A DNA stretch of 33,030 nucleotides from Alphaproteobacteria bacterium (GTDB lineage: Bacteria > Pseudomonadota > Alphaproteobacteria > Micavibrionales > Micavibrionaceae): assembly GCA_025451095.1 (NCBI GenBank), contig JANWLB010000023.1:1-33030 (forward strand), written 5' to 3'. Below the pieces are notes generated by a model. That model did not search any database. It was not told where the DNA came from and worked only from the letters and a program-made list of their open reading frames with translations. Shown here one piece after another: positions 1-10,469 of this stretch. A program made the position numbers and the translations under genes. Each line of letters starts with the position of its first letter. The first letter of the stretch is position 1.

Positions 1-55
1 AAAACAGCCGCCGCTCTTCGCTTTCGGCGCTTAAGATTCGCGGCCGATATACCGC

Positions 56-1813
56 CTACATCCGCTCCGGCAGGGCGATGCCCAGCAGGGACAGCAGACG
101 GTCGAATGTCCTGTAAGTCAGGTCGCAGAGCGCCAGACGGCTGCGCCGCAGTGCCTCATCTTTCTCCGACAAAATATGGCAGGCGGCATAAAAGCTGCTG
201 AAGGTCTGCGCCAGGCGGAAAGCGTAGTCGCACAGATGGTGCGGTGCCTGCCCGTTAAAGGCGGCACGAACCGAGTCCGGAAAGGCCCCCAGCGCCAGCG
301 CCAGAGTCCGGTCAGCATCACCGACAGACAGGATTCCCGGCTGGCCCGCGCCCTGCTCCTGCGCCTTGCGCAACAGGGATTTGATGCGGACAGCCTGATA
401 CAGGATATAAGGCCCGGTCTTGCCCTCAAAGCTGGTCAGGCGGTCGAGATCGAAGACGTAATCGGCCTGACGCTGGTTCTGCAGATCGCCGAACTTGATC
501 GCGGCAATAGCCACTTTGCGGGCCACATCCTCTCGCTCTACCGCACTCATATCCTGCGCAAGCTCAGCCTCGGCAAGACGCGCCCGCGCTTTTTCCATCG
601 CCATGTTCAGCATATCCTCAAGGCGCATCACGCCGCCCGCCCGGGTCTTGAATGGCTTGCCATCCGCGCCGTTCATGGTACCAAACCCCGCATGAATCAG
701 CTCAACGCCCTCAGGCACAAGAGCGGCCAGACGCGCGGCGCGAAACACCTGTTCAAAATGAAGGTGCTGACGCTGATCAACGACATAAATGATTTTTTCA
801 GGGCTATAAAGGTTCATACGCTCGACGATTGTGGCCAGGTCGGTGGTGCCGTACATGACAGCGCCGTCCCGCTTGTAAAGAATAAGCGGGGGCATTTCCT
901 TTTTATCGCCCTCCTGCGCCACCGGCACGATGACAGCCCCGTCATCTTCCCGCGCCAAGCCCTTTTTCTTCAGGTCTTCAACCATAGGCGCGATCAGGTC
1001 GTGGACGTCGGCCTCTCCCTTCCACAAATCGAAATGAACGTCCAAAAGAGCATAGTTGGCCCGCATCCCGATGATGGAGGCCTGCCGCATCTTCTCCCAC
1101 AATGCATAATGCGCCGGCTCCCTGTTCTGAATCTGGACCGTCGCTTCCAGCGCCCTTGCCCGGCGCGCTTCATTTTCCTTGCAGGCGGCGGCAACGACCG
1201 GATAAAGAGCACTCAGATCGTCCATCAGCGCCGCCACCTCCGCGCCGTCAGTGATATCCGTCTGCATCACGGCATCGGCGCGGCCCGTGTCAATATACTC
1301 GCTGATGATCATGCCCATATGCGTGCCCCAGTCGCCCATATGGACATCGCCCAAAGCCCTGTAGCCCAAGAAGGCAACAATCCGGCGCAGGCTTTCACCG
1401 ATGATGGCCGTCCGCAAGTGGCCGACATGCATGGGCTTGGCGATATTGGGACCGCCATAATCCAGGACAATTGTGCCTTTTCCGGTTGCGGGAATGCCCA
1501 GACGATCATCGGCTGCCGCTTCTTTGAGATAGCCGGACAGATAGGCATCGGTAATATTGATATTGATAAAGCCCGGTCCGGCAATTTCTATTTTTGAAAA
1601 CTCAGGCCGCGTCTGCAGGCGGACGACAATCTCCTCGGCCACGGCCCGGGGATTTTTTCCGGCCTTTTTGGCTGCCGCCATCGCTCCGTTACATTGAAAT
1701 TGCGCCAGATCGGGACGGTCTGAAACCGTCACGCGCCCCATCTCCGCCGGAAGGCCGCAAGATTCAAAGGCTTCGCCAATGATGATGCCCAACCTGTGCG
1801 CAAGAGGTAACAT
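56..1813 (-). CDS. argS: Arginyl-tRNA synthetase
   Basis: Cytoplasmic class I aminoacyl-tRNA synthetase that charges tRNA-Arg with arginine using ATP. The 585-residue chain has the usual family length and order: an N-terminal Add-1 domain (about residues 1-90), the Rossmann catalytic domain with the HIGH-type signature HVGH at 129-132, and a C-terminal anticodon-binding DALR domain from about 465. The KMSKS loop is the degenerate form normal in ArgS (GKPFKTRAGG, 385-394). The ATG at 1813 lies 9 bp after the gyrB stop, so it is probably the last gene of the dnaN-recF-gyrB-argS series. No clear ribosome-binding site precedes it, which fits read-through or coupling from gyrB. The N-terminus is slightly short compared with some homologues, but no better start is seen. 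Identification is firm. Confidence 0.96.
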   Translation of the reverse strand: MLPLAHRLGIIIGEAFESCGLPAEMGRVTVSDRPDLAQFQCNGAMAAAKKAGKNPRAVAEEIVVRLQTRPEFSKIEIAGPGFININITDAYLSGYLKEAAADDRLGIPATGKGTIVLDYGGPNIAKPMHVGHLRTAIIGESLRRIVAFLGYRALGDVHMGDWGTHMGMIISEYIDTGRADAVMQTDITDGAEVAALMDDLSALYPVVAAACKENEARRARALEATVQIQNREPAHYALWEKMRQASIIGMRANYALLDVHFDLWKGEADVHDLIAPMVEDLKKKGLAREDDGAVIVPVAQEGDKKEMPPLILYKRDGAVMYGTTDLATIVERMNLYSPEKIIYVVDQRQHLHFEQVFRAARLAALVPEGVELIHAGFGTMNGADGKPFKTRAGGVMRLEDMLNMAMEKARARLAEAELAQDMSAVEREDVARKVAIAAIKFGDLQNQRQADYVFDLDRLTSFEGKTGPYILYQAVRIKSLLRKAQEQGAGQPGILSVGDADRTLALALGAFPDSVRAAFNGQAPHHLCDYAFRLAQTFSSFYAACHILSEKDEALRRSRLALCDLTYRTFDRLLSLLGIALPERM

Positions 1814-1822
1814 CAGGAGACG

Positions 1823-4303
<2,481 letters not shown>

Positions 4304-4356
4304 TTAAAATTAGGGGTCCAAAAAGCGTATTTTTCCCGCGTTTTCAGAAGACGTTT

Positions 4357-4388
4357 TTTATAGCATGCCCCTCTGTAAATACATACAA
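4357..4388 (-). promoter_or_regulatory. Candidate gyrB promoter
   Basis: On the minus strand an extended -10 element (TGC then TATAAA, 4357-4362 plus the TGC upstream) lies about 75 bp before the gyrB start. A weak -35 (TTGTAT, 4383-4388) is 20 bp upstream, longer than the ideal 17, which an extended -10 can tolerate. The surrounding recF-gyrB gap (4283-4480) is AT-rich with several T and A runs. Prediction from sequence alone. Confidence 0.35.
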
Positions 4389-4480
4389 AAAAGCGACAAA
4401 AAAGACAGGGCGCAGAGCGTTTTTTTTGACCAAAAATATGATTGTTTATCAATTAGTTGCAAAGAGAGCGGTGAAGTCGC

Positions 4481-5653
4481 TCAGGCCGCTTTTTCGTGCC
4501 GCGGCGGCGCAATGCTGCCACCCGCCACTTCGAGCATGTGCGCGCGCGATTCCAGCGCCGCAAACAGGGACGAATCCGTACCCGTCAGCCAGACCTGATT
4601 CTTCATTCCCACGAGCAGGTTATAAAGCCCGGCACGGCGGTTCTCATCAAGATGCGCCGCCACCTCGTCCAGCAACAGCACGGGTGAGCTGCGCCGCTCG
4701 GCGGCAATCAGGCGGGCATGGGCAAGCACGATTCCAATCAGGAGCGCCTTCTGTTCGCCGGTCGAGCACTGATTCGCCTGTATATTCTTGGCCGCATACC
4801 AGACACACAGATCGCTCCGGTGCGGGCCCGTGGCAGCGCCGCCGCTGACGGTGTCTTTTGCCCGGGTCTCGCGTAGCTGGTATTTGAACATTTCCTCCAC
4901 CTCAACCGCTGGCGCACGGCTCAGAAGCTCCTCGATCGTACCCGTCACCCGCAGGCGCGCCCGGGGGAAAAGGAAGCCCTCCTCCGGCCCTGAACTCTCG
5001 CAGGCACCCTGCAGACGGCGGATGAAATCCTGCCTTGCCGCTGCGATTGCCACACCTGTTTCGGCCATCACGGCCTCCAGCCCCTCAAGCCAGACCGGAT
5101 CCGGGCTTGGGGATTCTTTCAGCAGTTTCGATCTTTGCGCCATAGCGTTTTCATAGCGCGTTGCCCGGCCGGCATGGCCGGGATCGAAAGAAAAGACGAG
5201 CCGGTCGAGAAAGCGCCGCCGTCCGCCCGCCGGGTCGAGAAAAAGCCTGTCCATCTGGGGTGTCAGCCACACACAGGACAAATACTCGGAAAGCGCGGCC
5301 TGGCTCTTGGCGAATTCGCCATTGATGCGCACGATCCGTTTTCCCGTCCGCGTATCAAGGCCCGTGCCGATCCGCGCCGGACCGTACAATGTATCCACCT
5401 GCGCCGCGACAGCCCAGGGCAGAACACCGGAAAGCAGGCCCGGATTTTCAGATTTCGAATGTTTCTGGATCTCCTCGCTCCGCGCCCCACGAAGCCCTTT
5501 CCCCGGCGTTAGCAGGGAGAGCGCCTCAAGAACGTTTGTCTTCCCGGCGCCGTTCGCGCCAAAAAGAACGATGGGGCCGGACGGCAGAGCATCCAGCGCA
5601 GCGCCTTCATAGCTGCGGAAATTCGTAAGCTGCAGGGACTTGATATGGGCCAT
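4481..5653 (-). CDS. recF: DNA replication and repair protein RecF
   Basis: SMC-like ATPase that helps load RecA at single-strand gaps together with RecO and RecR. The 390-residue protein has a Walker A motif GANGAGKT (32-39), the ABC-type signature STGEQKA (297-303) and Walker B plus D-loop PVLLLDEVAAHLD (324-336). The RecF-typical TGPHRSDL lies at 275-282. Length is normal for the family. The ATG at 5653 is taken because the N-terminus (MAHIKSLQLTNFRSYE) aligns with the usual RecF start; its ribosome-binding site is weak. An 82-bp gap separates it from dnaN upstream. The dnaN-recF-gyrB order is the classical one, so identification is firm. Confidence 0.96.
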   Translation of the reverse strand: MAHIKSLQLTNFRSYEGAALDALPSGPIVLFGANGAGKTNVLEALSLLTPGKGLRGARSEEIQKHSKSENPGLLSGVLPWAVAAQVDTLYGPARIGTGLDTRTGKRIVRINGEFAKSQAALSEYLSCVWLTPQMDRLFLDPAGGRRRFLDRLVFSFDPGHAGRATRYENAMAQRSKLLKESPSPDPVWLEGLEAVMAETGVAIAAARQDFIRRLQGACESSGPEEGFLFPRARLRVTGTIEELLSRAPAVEVEEMFKYQLRETRAKDTVSGGAATGPHRSDLCVWYAAKNIQANQCSTGEQKALLIGIVLAHARLIAAERRSSPVLLLDEVAAHLDENRRAGLYNLLVGMKNQVWLTGTDSSLFAALESRAHMLEVAGGSIAPPRHEKAA

Positions 5654-5735
5654 TCGTCCACTTTAATAGACAGACCGCGGGAAGCACAGACGCCGCCTGC
5701 GGATGTTTCCGGATATTCATAGAATTTTTTAAGTC

Positions 5736-6851
5736 TTAGACCCGCAGCGGCATCAGCACATACAGGGCTGACGAATCGCCCGCCGCCTGAATAATGGTCG
5801 GCGAGGCCGGATCGGCCAGCGATATGCGGCAGCCGTCACCCTCAATCTGGCTGGTAATGTCCAGCAGATAGCGCGCATTGAAGCCTATCTCGAGATTGTC
5901 GTTGGAGTTGACTTCCAGATCTTCGGTCGCGCTGCCCGATTCCGGCGAATTGGCGGAGAGAGTCATGACCTTGCCGTGCAGTGCGATCTTGACGGCGCGC
6001 GATTTGCCGTCCGAAATGGTGGATACACGGTCAATCGCATTTGAAAACAGCTTTGGATTGACCTCAACGATCTTGTCGTTGCCTTTCGGAATCACCTGTT
6101 CGTAGTTCGGGAATGTGCCGTCGATCAGCTTGGACGTCAGAACAATATGGTCAAAAGCGAAACTGATCTTGTTTTCAGACAGGCTGATACGGATCGTGTC
6201 GGCGGCCTCTTCCAGCAACTTGCGCAACTCCGTCACTGCCTTGCGCGGAATGATGACGCCCGGCATGGAATTAGCACCGGCAGGCAACGGCATTTCAAAC
6301 CGCGCCAAACGGTGACCGTCGGTCGCAACAGCGCGCAGGACGGATATACTGTCGGATTTGGCGGCGTGGAGATAAATGCCATTCAGATAGTAACGGGTCT
6401 CCTCGGTCGACATGGCAAACTTCGTGCGATCGATCAGGGCGCGCAGGTCAGCCGCGGGAAGAGGGAACGAAGTGGGCAGCTCGGCGCCGCCGATCTGCGG
6501 AAAATCGGTGACGGGCAGACAGCTCAGCCGGAAAGTCGAGCGCCCGGACCTGACGGTCATGACATTGCCGTTATCGGCCAGGTCCAGCTCCACCGGGCTG
6601 CCGTCGGGCAACTTGCGGACGATGTCATGCAGCGTATGGGCGGGGGCGGTGGTGGCGCCCGGCTTTTTGACTTCCGCCGCAACGGCCTCGTTGATTTCGA
6701 GGTCCATGTCGGTGGTGGCCAGCACCAGCGTCCCTTTCTCCGCCTTCATCAGGACGTTGGAGAGAATGGGGATCGTATTGCGCCGTTCGACAACGCTCTG
6801 AACGTGGTTGAGAGACCTCAGCAGTGCCGTGCGGTCGATAGTCAGCTTCAT
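5736..6851 (-). CDS. dnaN: DNA polymerase III beta sliding clamp
   Basis: Ring-shaped processivity clamp that tethers DNA polymerase III and other partners to DNA. The protein spans the three repeated clamp domains and ends in YVLMPLRV, the canonical C-terminus. I place the start at the ATG at 6851 (MKLTIDRTALLRSL, 371 residues) rather than at the in-frame GTG at 6860, because family members begin MKL(T/I)I and a G-rich stretch about 6 nt upstream could act as the ribosome-binding site. It is the first gene of the dnaN-recF-gyrB-argS block. A good promoter candidate lies 56 bp upstream. dnaA, the usual upstream neighbour, is absent; the next gene is a peroxiredoxin-like gene on the same strand. 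Confidence 0.97.
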   Translation of the reverse strand: MKLTIDRTALLRSLNHVQSVVERRNTIPILSNVLMKAEKGTLVLATTDMDLEINEAVAAEVKKPGATTAPAHTLHDIVRKLPDGSPVELDLADNGNVMTVRSGRSTFRLSCLPVTDFPQIGGAELPTSFPLPAADLRALIDRTKFAMSTEETRYYLNGIYLHAAKSDSISVLRAVATDGHRLARFEMPLPAGANSMPGVIIPRKAVTELRKLLEEAADTIRISLSENKISFAFDHIVLTSKLIDGTFPNYEQVIPKGNDKIVEVNPKLFSNAIDRVSTISDGKSRAVKIALHGKVMTLSANSPESGSATEDLEVNSNDNLEIGFNARYLLDITSQIEGDGCRISLADPASPTIIQAAGDSSALYVLMPLRV

Positions 6852-6906
6852 GATGCCCACCCCAAATCCGGTCGGTTGAAAAATTCATAGCCAGGGAACA
6901 GGGCTA

Positions 6907-6934
6907 TATATAGCACAGCCCCCGCCCGGGCCAA
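6907..6934 (-). promoter_or_regulatory. Candidate dnaN promoter
   Basis: On the minus strand TTGGCC (6929-6934) and TATATA (6907-6912) are separated by 16 bp, and TGC directly before the -10 gives an extended -10. It sits about 56 bp before the dnaN ATG in the short gap after the peroxiredoxin-like gene. It would drive dnaN-recF and perhaps the genes beyond. Predicted from sequence only. Confidence 0.5.
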
Positions 6935-6963
6935 GCGGTTTTAGGGCTTTTGATGCCTAATTA

Positions 6964-7602
6964 TCAACGGTTTTCGTACTTCACCGCACAGCCATAAGGC
7001 TGGGTTTCGGGCTGTGCCACCGGCCGGCCGGCAGCCCGATCGGCCAGAGCCGCCCGGACATAGTTTCGGGCGCTTTTCAGGTCGCCCGGATCGGTCGACG
7101 GTATATCGTCAATAGCGCCGCGATAGACAAGGACCCCGGCCTTATCAATGACATACATGTGAGGCGTTGTGCGCGCGCCATAAAGACGCCCGACATCGCC
7201 CGAGGGGTCGAGCAGGCGGGCGGTAGAAGCCGCGCCCAGCCCTTTCGCCAGCTTTTGCGCGGCCGCCGGCTCAAGATAGCCCTGTTTGCCGGGCGCGGAA
7301 GACACAATGGACAGCCAGATCACGCCCTGCGCGGTCGCCTCCCGCTGAAGCGTCTGCATATTGCCGCTTTCATAGTGCTTTCGGACAAAGGGGCATTCGT
7401 GATTGGTCCACTCCAGAACGACGGTCTTGCCGAAATATTCTTCAAGACTGTGCGTCCGTCCCTGAGTATCCGGCAAGGAAAACCGGGGCGCGGGACGGCC
7501 TATGGCGATCGGCTCCTGCAACGGCGTCTCCGCCTGCGCGGGGGCAAAAACAGGTATAAGAAGTGAGGCAATAATAAAAAATCCCGTGGCAAAGTTTTTC
7601 AT
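6964..7602 (-). CDS. Exported peroxiredoxin/thioredoxin-like (redoxin) protein
   Basis: Thioredoxin-fold protein of the AhpC/TSA-redoxin family, predicted to act in the periplasm. Residues 1-24 form a signal peptide (basic start, hydrophobic core, APAQA-E cleavage region). The fold follows: GRPAPRFSLPDTQG, then a single-cysteine active site HECPFVRKHY (Cys70) instead of CXXC, and TTPHMYVID as the cis-Pro strand. A second cysteine, Cys205, lies near the C-terminus in YGCAVKY and could be the resolving residue. A strong ribosome-binding site (AAGGAGAG) is 4 nt before the ATG. It lies 21 bp downstream of a DsbD/ScsB-type electron carrier, so it is probably reduced by it. The substrate (peroxide or oxidised protein) cannot be told from sequence. 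Confidence 0.85.
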   Translation of the reverse strand: MKNFATGFFIIASLLIPVFAPAQAETPLQEPIAIGRPAPRFSLPDTQGRTHSLEEYFGKTVVLEWTNHECPFVRKHYESGNMQTLQREATAQGVIWLSIVSSAPGKQGYLEPAAAQKLAKGLGAASTARLLDPSGDVGRLYGARTTPHMYVIDKAGVLVYRGAIDDIPSTDPGDLKSARNYVRAALADRAAGRPVAQPETQPYGCAVKYENR

Positions 7603-7623
7603 TTTCTCTCCTTATTTTTCAAT

Positions 7624-9681
7624 TCACCTATCTTCGATAGCCGCTCTGATCAGCCCGGGTGTTAAAAGCTGCGGCAAAATGACCGGTGCGGGACGCGCGC
7701 CAGTCTTTTGATCGCGCGGACCGTAATATACATAGAGCGGCACACCGTTGCGTCCATGCCGGCCCAGAAAAGCGGTGATTTCCGGGTTGCGGCTGGTCCA
7801 GTCGCCCTCGATGGCCCGGATATTCCGCTGGTCGAACAGGGCCCGGACTGAAGCCGACCTCAGCGCCGTTTTTTCGTTGACCTTGCAGGTGATGCACCAG
7901 GCCGCCGTCATATTGACGAACAGCGCCTGATCCCCTCTTTCAAGCGCGGCAAAGCCGGATTCGGTGTAAGGCTCCCATCCTTCGGCAGCCACCGCGGGCG
8001 CCGCGCGCTCCCTCCCGACAAGAAAAAAATCAGGCGCTATGGCCAGAAGGGCGAGCACCAGACACAGAACCTGCCTTCGCTTCCGACTTACAGCCTGCGG
8101 CCTTTTTTTGAAAAAAACCGTGAGGGCCGCTATCAGCGCCATGACAGAAAGAATACAGAGCAGGGCCGATAACCCTGTCGTCTGCTGGCTGAATACCCAG
8201 GCCAGCCAGATCGCGGCGGCATAGAGGGGAAGCGCCAGCACATGGCGGAACGTCTCCATCCAGACACCGGGACGCGGCAAAAGCCCGCGCAGCGCCGGAA
8301 CAAATGCCAGCAGCAGATAAGGAAGCGCCAGGCCAAAGCCCAGTGCGACGAAAATCGCCAGCGTCACAGGTACAGCCTGCGTCAGCGCATAGGCCGTTGC
8401 CACGCCCATGAAGGGCGCCGTGCAGGGCGTCGCCACCAGCGCCGCGAGAATACCGGTGAAGAAGGACGCGATACGGCCTTCGCCGCCGGCCAGACGCCCG
8501 CCGATGCCGGCAAAACGCCCCGTAATTTCATAAACACCGGAAAGATTGAGGCCAATGGCCAGCATCAGATAGGTCAGGAACAAAACGAAGGGCGGACTCT
8601 GGAGCTGGAATCCCCAGCCTGCCTGTGCGCCCACAGCGCGCAATGCCATCAGCATCACGGCAAACAGGACAAAAGAGAGCAATATGCCGCCCGTGTACAA
8701 AATACTGTGCAGGCGCGCCGTCGCGCTTTCCTTGTCGGAAAGACGGACGAGCTTGAGCGCCTTCAGGGAAAGAACGGGAAAAACGCAAGGCATGAGATTC
8801 AGCAGGAGCCCGCCCAGAAACGCAAACAGCAGCGCGCCCGCAACCGTCGGCGTATCCGCATTGCCTTCGGGCGCAGCGGCGGCACCCCCCGACAGCGCCG
8901 TGAACGCCAGACCGCCGCCATCATAAGCCAGGATACCTTTGATTTTATCGACGGCGCGCAAGGGCCGGTCACCGCGTTTTTGCCTGACGGTCAGACCCGC
9001 CGCGCCGCGCTCCGTCTGCGTGACAGCCGCGTTGTCGACAAGACCCCATTCATTGAGATAAAGCGTGGCTTTGTCCGTCAGGGCAGATGGCAGATCGCCT
9101 GAAAACCGAAGGACCAGGTCGTCGCCTTCCCCGTAAAACGATGCCGTGCCCGCAAACGGTGCCGGCAGGTTGCGCGAAGCCGCCTCTATGAACGCGCGTC
9201 CATCCGGCGCGCGCTCGGTTTCATTCAGAGTGATGTCATGACGGCTTTTTTCAGGAACGCAGATTTCCGAACAAACCAGAATCTCGATCTCCATGCTCAG
9301 TCGCACCGGCCCTTGCGGCAGGTCCGGCGGCGCAATCAGCTTCTGCAGCAACACCGCCCGGCCCGTATAGCCGTAAGTGACCAGTCCTTCGGCGCGCAAC
9401 GTTTGCGGCACCGGCCAGTCTATGTCGCTAACCGCAAAACCCGCGGGCAGCGCCCAGCGGATGATCGGTGCCGCCCCGGAATCGCCGGGGTTGCGCCAGT
9501 ATGTATGCCAGCCGGGATCGATCTCCTCCTCGATCGCCAGCGTGATCGTTTCACCGCCCAGGATCGAGGCCTGCTCCGGCACCACGCGCAGCCGCACATG
9601 CGGCGCCTCCTGCGCGTGCGCGGCGGGGAGGCCTGTCCAGGCCAGGAAAATAATCAGAAAAAGAAAAATCCGGGATTCCAT
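7624..9681 (-). CDS. DsbD/ScsB-type thiol:disulfide interchange protein
   Basis: Inner-membrane protein that carries electrons from cytoplasmic thioredoxin to periplasmic thiol proteins. From the ATG at 9681 (685 residues) it shows a signal peptide (1-24, ending AHAQ), an N-terminal DsbD-alpha/DsbC-type domain with a cysteine pair in VCSEIC (Cys137, Cys141), a block of about eight membrane segments (about 280-550) with redox cysteines in LMPCVFP (Cys299) and ATPCTAP (Cys420), and a C-terminal thioredoxin domain with WCITC (Cys596, Cys599). All three cysteine pairs needed for the electron relay are present. A TTG 18 bp further upstream is in frame, but the ATG gives a cleaner signal peptide. 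It is cotranscribed with the redoxin gene that follows. The long N-terminal domain favours a ScsB-like rather than a minimal CcdA-like protein. Confidence 0.9.
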   Translation of the reverse strand: MESRIFLFLIIFLAWTGLPAAHAQEAPHVRLRVVPEQASILGGETITLAIEEEIDPGWHTYWRNPGDSGAAPIIRWALPAGFAVSDIDWPVPQTLRAEGLVTYGYTGRAVLLQKLIAPPDLPQGPVRLSMEIEILVCSEICVPEKSRHDITLNETERAPDGRAFIEAASRNLPAPFAGTASFYGEGDDLVLRFSGDLPSALTDKATLYLNEWGLVDNAAVTQTERGAAGLTVRQKRGDRPLRAVDKIKGILAYDGGGLAFTALSGGAAAAPEGNADTPTVAGALLFAFLGGLLLNLMPCVFPVLSLKALKLVRLSDKESATARLHSILYTGGILLSFVLFAVMLMALRAVGAQAGWGFQLQSPPFVLFLTYLMLAIGLNLSGVYEITGRFAGIGGRLAGGEGRIASFFTGILAALVATPCTAPFMGVATAYALTQAVPVTLAIFVALGFGLALPYLLLAFVPALRGLLPRPGVWMETFRHVLALPLYAAAIWLAWVFSQQTTGLSALLCILSVMALIAALTVFFKKRPQAVSRKRRQVLCLVLALLAIAPDFFLVGRERAAPAVAAEGWEPYTESGFAALERGDQALFVNMTAAWCITCKVNEKTALRSASVRALFDQRNIRAIEGDWTSRNPEITAFLGRHGRNGVPLYVYYGPRDQKTGARPAPVILPQLLTPGLIRAAIEDR

Positions 9682-9710
9682 GCGGCCAGTGTAACGCAAC
9701 CACCCGCCCC

Positions 9711-9739
9711 TTGACCACCCATCAGCGCACAGCTAGAAA
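9711..9739 (+). promoter_or_regulatory. Candidate mscL promoter
   Basis: TTGACC (9711-9716, five of six bases match the -35 consensus), a 17-bp spacer, and TAGAAA (9734-9739) as -10, 34 bp before the mscL ATG. The promoter occupies the 92-bp divergent gap between dsbD/scsB and mscL. Predicted from sequence only. Confidence 0.5.
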
Positions 9740-9773
9740 TTCCTGTCAGCTATAAAACGAGAGGAATAAAATC

Positions 9774-10193
9774 ATGGCCATAATCAATGAATTCAGAGCT
9801 TTCATAGCGCGCGGCAGTGTGATCGACATGGCGGTCGGTATCGTCATGGGTGCGGCCTTCACCGCGATCGTCAATTCCGCGGTCGCCGACATTGTAATGC
9901 CCCTGATCGGCTGGGCCCTGTCCGGCGTCGACTTCTCGAACTACTACCTCCAGCTGGGCGGCGAAAGCGCCTATGCATCAATGAAGGCTGCCAAAGAGGC
10001 GGGCATACCCGTTATCGGCTACGGCGCCCTTATCAATGCCGTCATTAATTTTCTGGCCGTGTCGTGGTTTGTGTTCTGGGTCGTAAAACTGACCAATAAA
10101 GTCCGCGTACAGAAGGAAGCGGTCGATGCGATCGTTCCGTCCGAGCAGGAAAAGCTCCTGACAGAGATCCGGGACCTTCTGGCGCGCAAGTAG
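9774..10193 (+). CDS. mscL: Large-conductance mechanosensitive channel MscL
   Basis: Homopentameric inner-membrane channel that opens under membrane tension and releases solutes during hypo-osmotic shock. The 139-residue length is typical. It has the amphipathic N-terminal helix (MAIINEFRAFIARGSVID), the pore-lining first membrane segment (about 15-45, GIVMGAAFTAIVNSAVADIVMP), a periplasmic loop, the second segment (about 85-105, INFLAVSWFVFWVVK) and a charged C-terminal helical bundle. A ribosome-binding site (GAGAGGA) lies 8 nt before the ATG. It is monocistronic, diverging from the dsbD/scsB-like gene and convergent with the tRNA-Ala gene. Identification is firm. Confidence 0.97.
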   Translation: MAIINEFRAFIARGSVIDMAVGIVMGAAFTAIVNSAVADIVMPLIGWALSGVDFSNYYLQLGGESAYASMKAAKEAGIPVIGYGALINAVINFLAVSWFVFWVVKLTNKVRVQKEAVDAIVPSEQEKLLTEIRDLLARK

Positions 10194-10221
10194 CCGGCCC
10201 GGATAAGCATCACTTAAATAA

Positions 10222-10313
10222 GCAGATGGTGGACCCAATCGGGATCGAACCCGCCGCTCCGCGGCTTCTTTTTCAAAAGTCGGTTCGATTCACCCGATTG
10301 TCGACAGATCTGC
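10222..10313. repeat. Long imperfect palindrome between mscL and tRNA-Ala
   Basis: The outer arms are GCAGAT (10222-10227) and ATCTGC (10308-10313); further pairs are AATCGGG (10237-10243) with CCCGATT (10293-10299) and TCGAACC (10245-10251) with GGTTCGA (10282-10288). A small inner hairpin (CCGC/GCGG) lies near 10251-10264. Each strand could fold into one long interrupted hairpin. On the minus strand it is followed by TTATTTAAG, so it may serve as a weak terminator downstream of the tRNA gene. One arm contains the copied tRNA 3' end. It may instead be the remnant of a small mobile element. Confidence 0.6.
10226..10251 (-). repeat. Copy of the tRNA-Ala 3' end
   Basis: The 26 bases at 10226-10251 are identical to 10326-10351, exactly 100 bp apart and in the same orientation. 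They correspond to tRNA positions 52-76 (most of the T arm, the 3' acceptor strand and CCA) plus one flanking base. No matching 5' acceptor, D arm or anticodon arm can be found next to it, so it is a fragment, not a second tRNA gene. The arrangement recalls the rtT repeats downstream of E. coli tyrT, which carry tRNA-Tyr 3'-end copies, or an attachment-site duplication. Confidence 0.85.
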
Positions 10314-10326
10314 GATGAGGAAAAAA

Positions 10327-10402
<76 letters not shown>

Positions 10403-10423
10403 CCTTTGAAGGGTAACGGCCTC

Positions 10424-10452
10424 TATTTATGGGGCTTTTGCCGTCTTGGCAA
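10424..10452 (-). promoter_or_regulatory. Candidate tRNA-Ala promoter
   Basis: On the minus strand TTGCCA (10447-10452) and TAAATA (10424-10429) are separated by 17 bp, about 21 bp before the mature tRNA 5' end. This is the only gene-free stretch between the EamA-type gene and the tRNA. The -10 match is moderate. Confidence 0.4.
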
Positions 10453-10469
10453 GCATTTTCTGCCGCCGC

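Noticed and set aside
1-55. A further gene or terminator downstream of argS
   Set aside because: The 55 bases show no clear hairpin with a T run, and too little sequence is present to judge a reading frame.
176-1597. Long plus-strand open frame (473 codons) opposite argS
   Set aside because: It lies wholly antisense to a well-conserved gene, has no recognisable domain or ribosome-binding site, and arises from the GC-rich codon pattern of argS.
10222-10313. A second tRNA gene next to tRNA-Ala
   Set aside because: Only the T arm and 3' acceptor strand are present. Neither strand gives a matching 5' acceptor strand, D arm or anticodon stem; several anticodon placements (GAA, TGA) were tried and do not pair.
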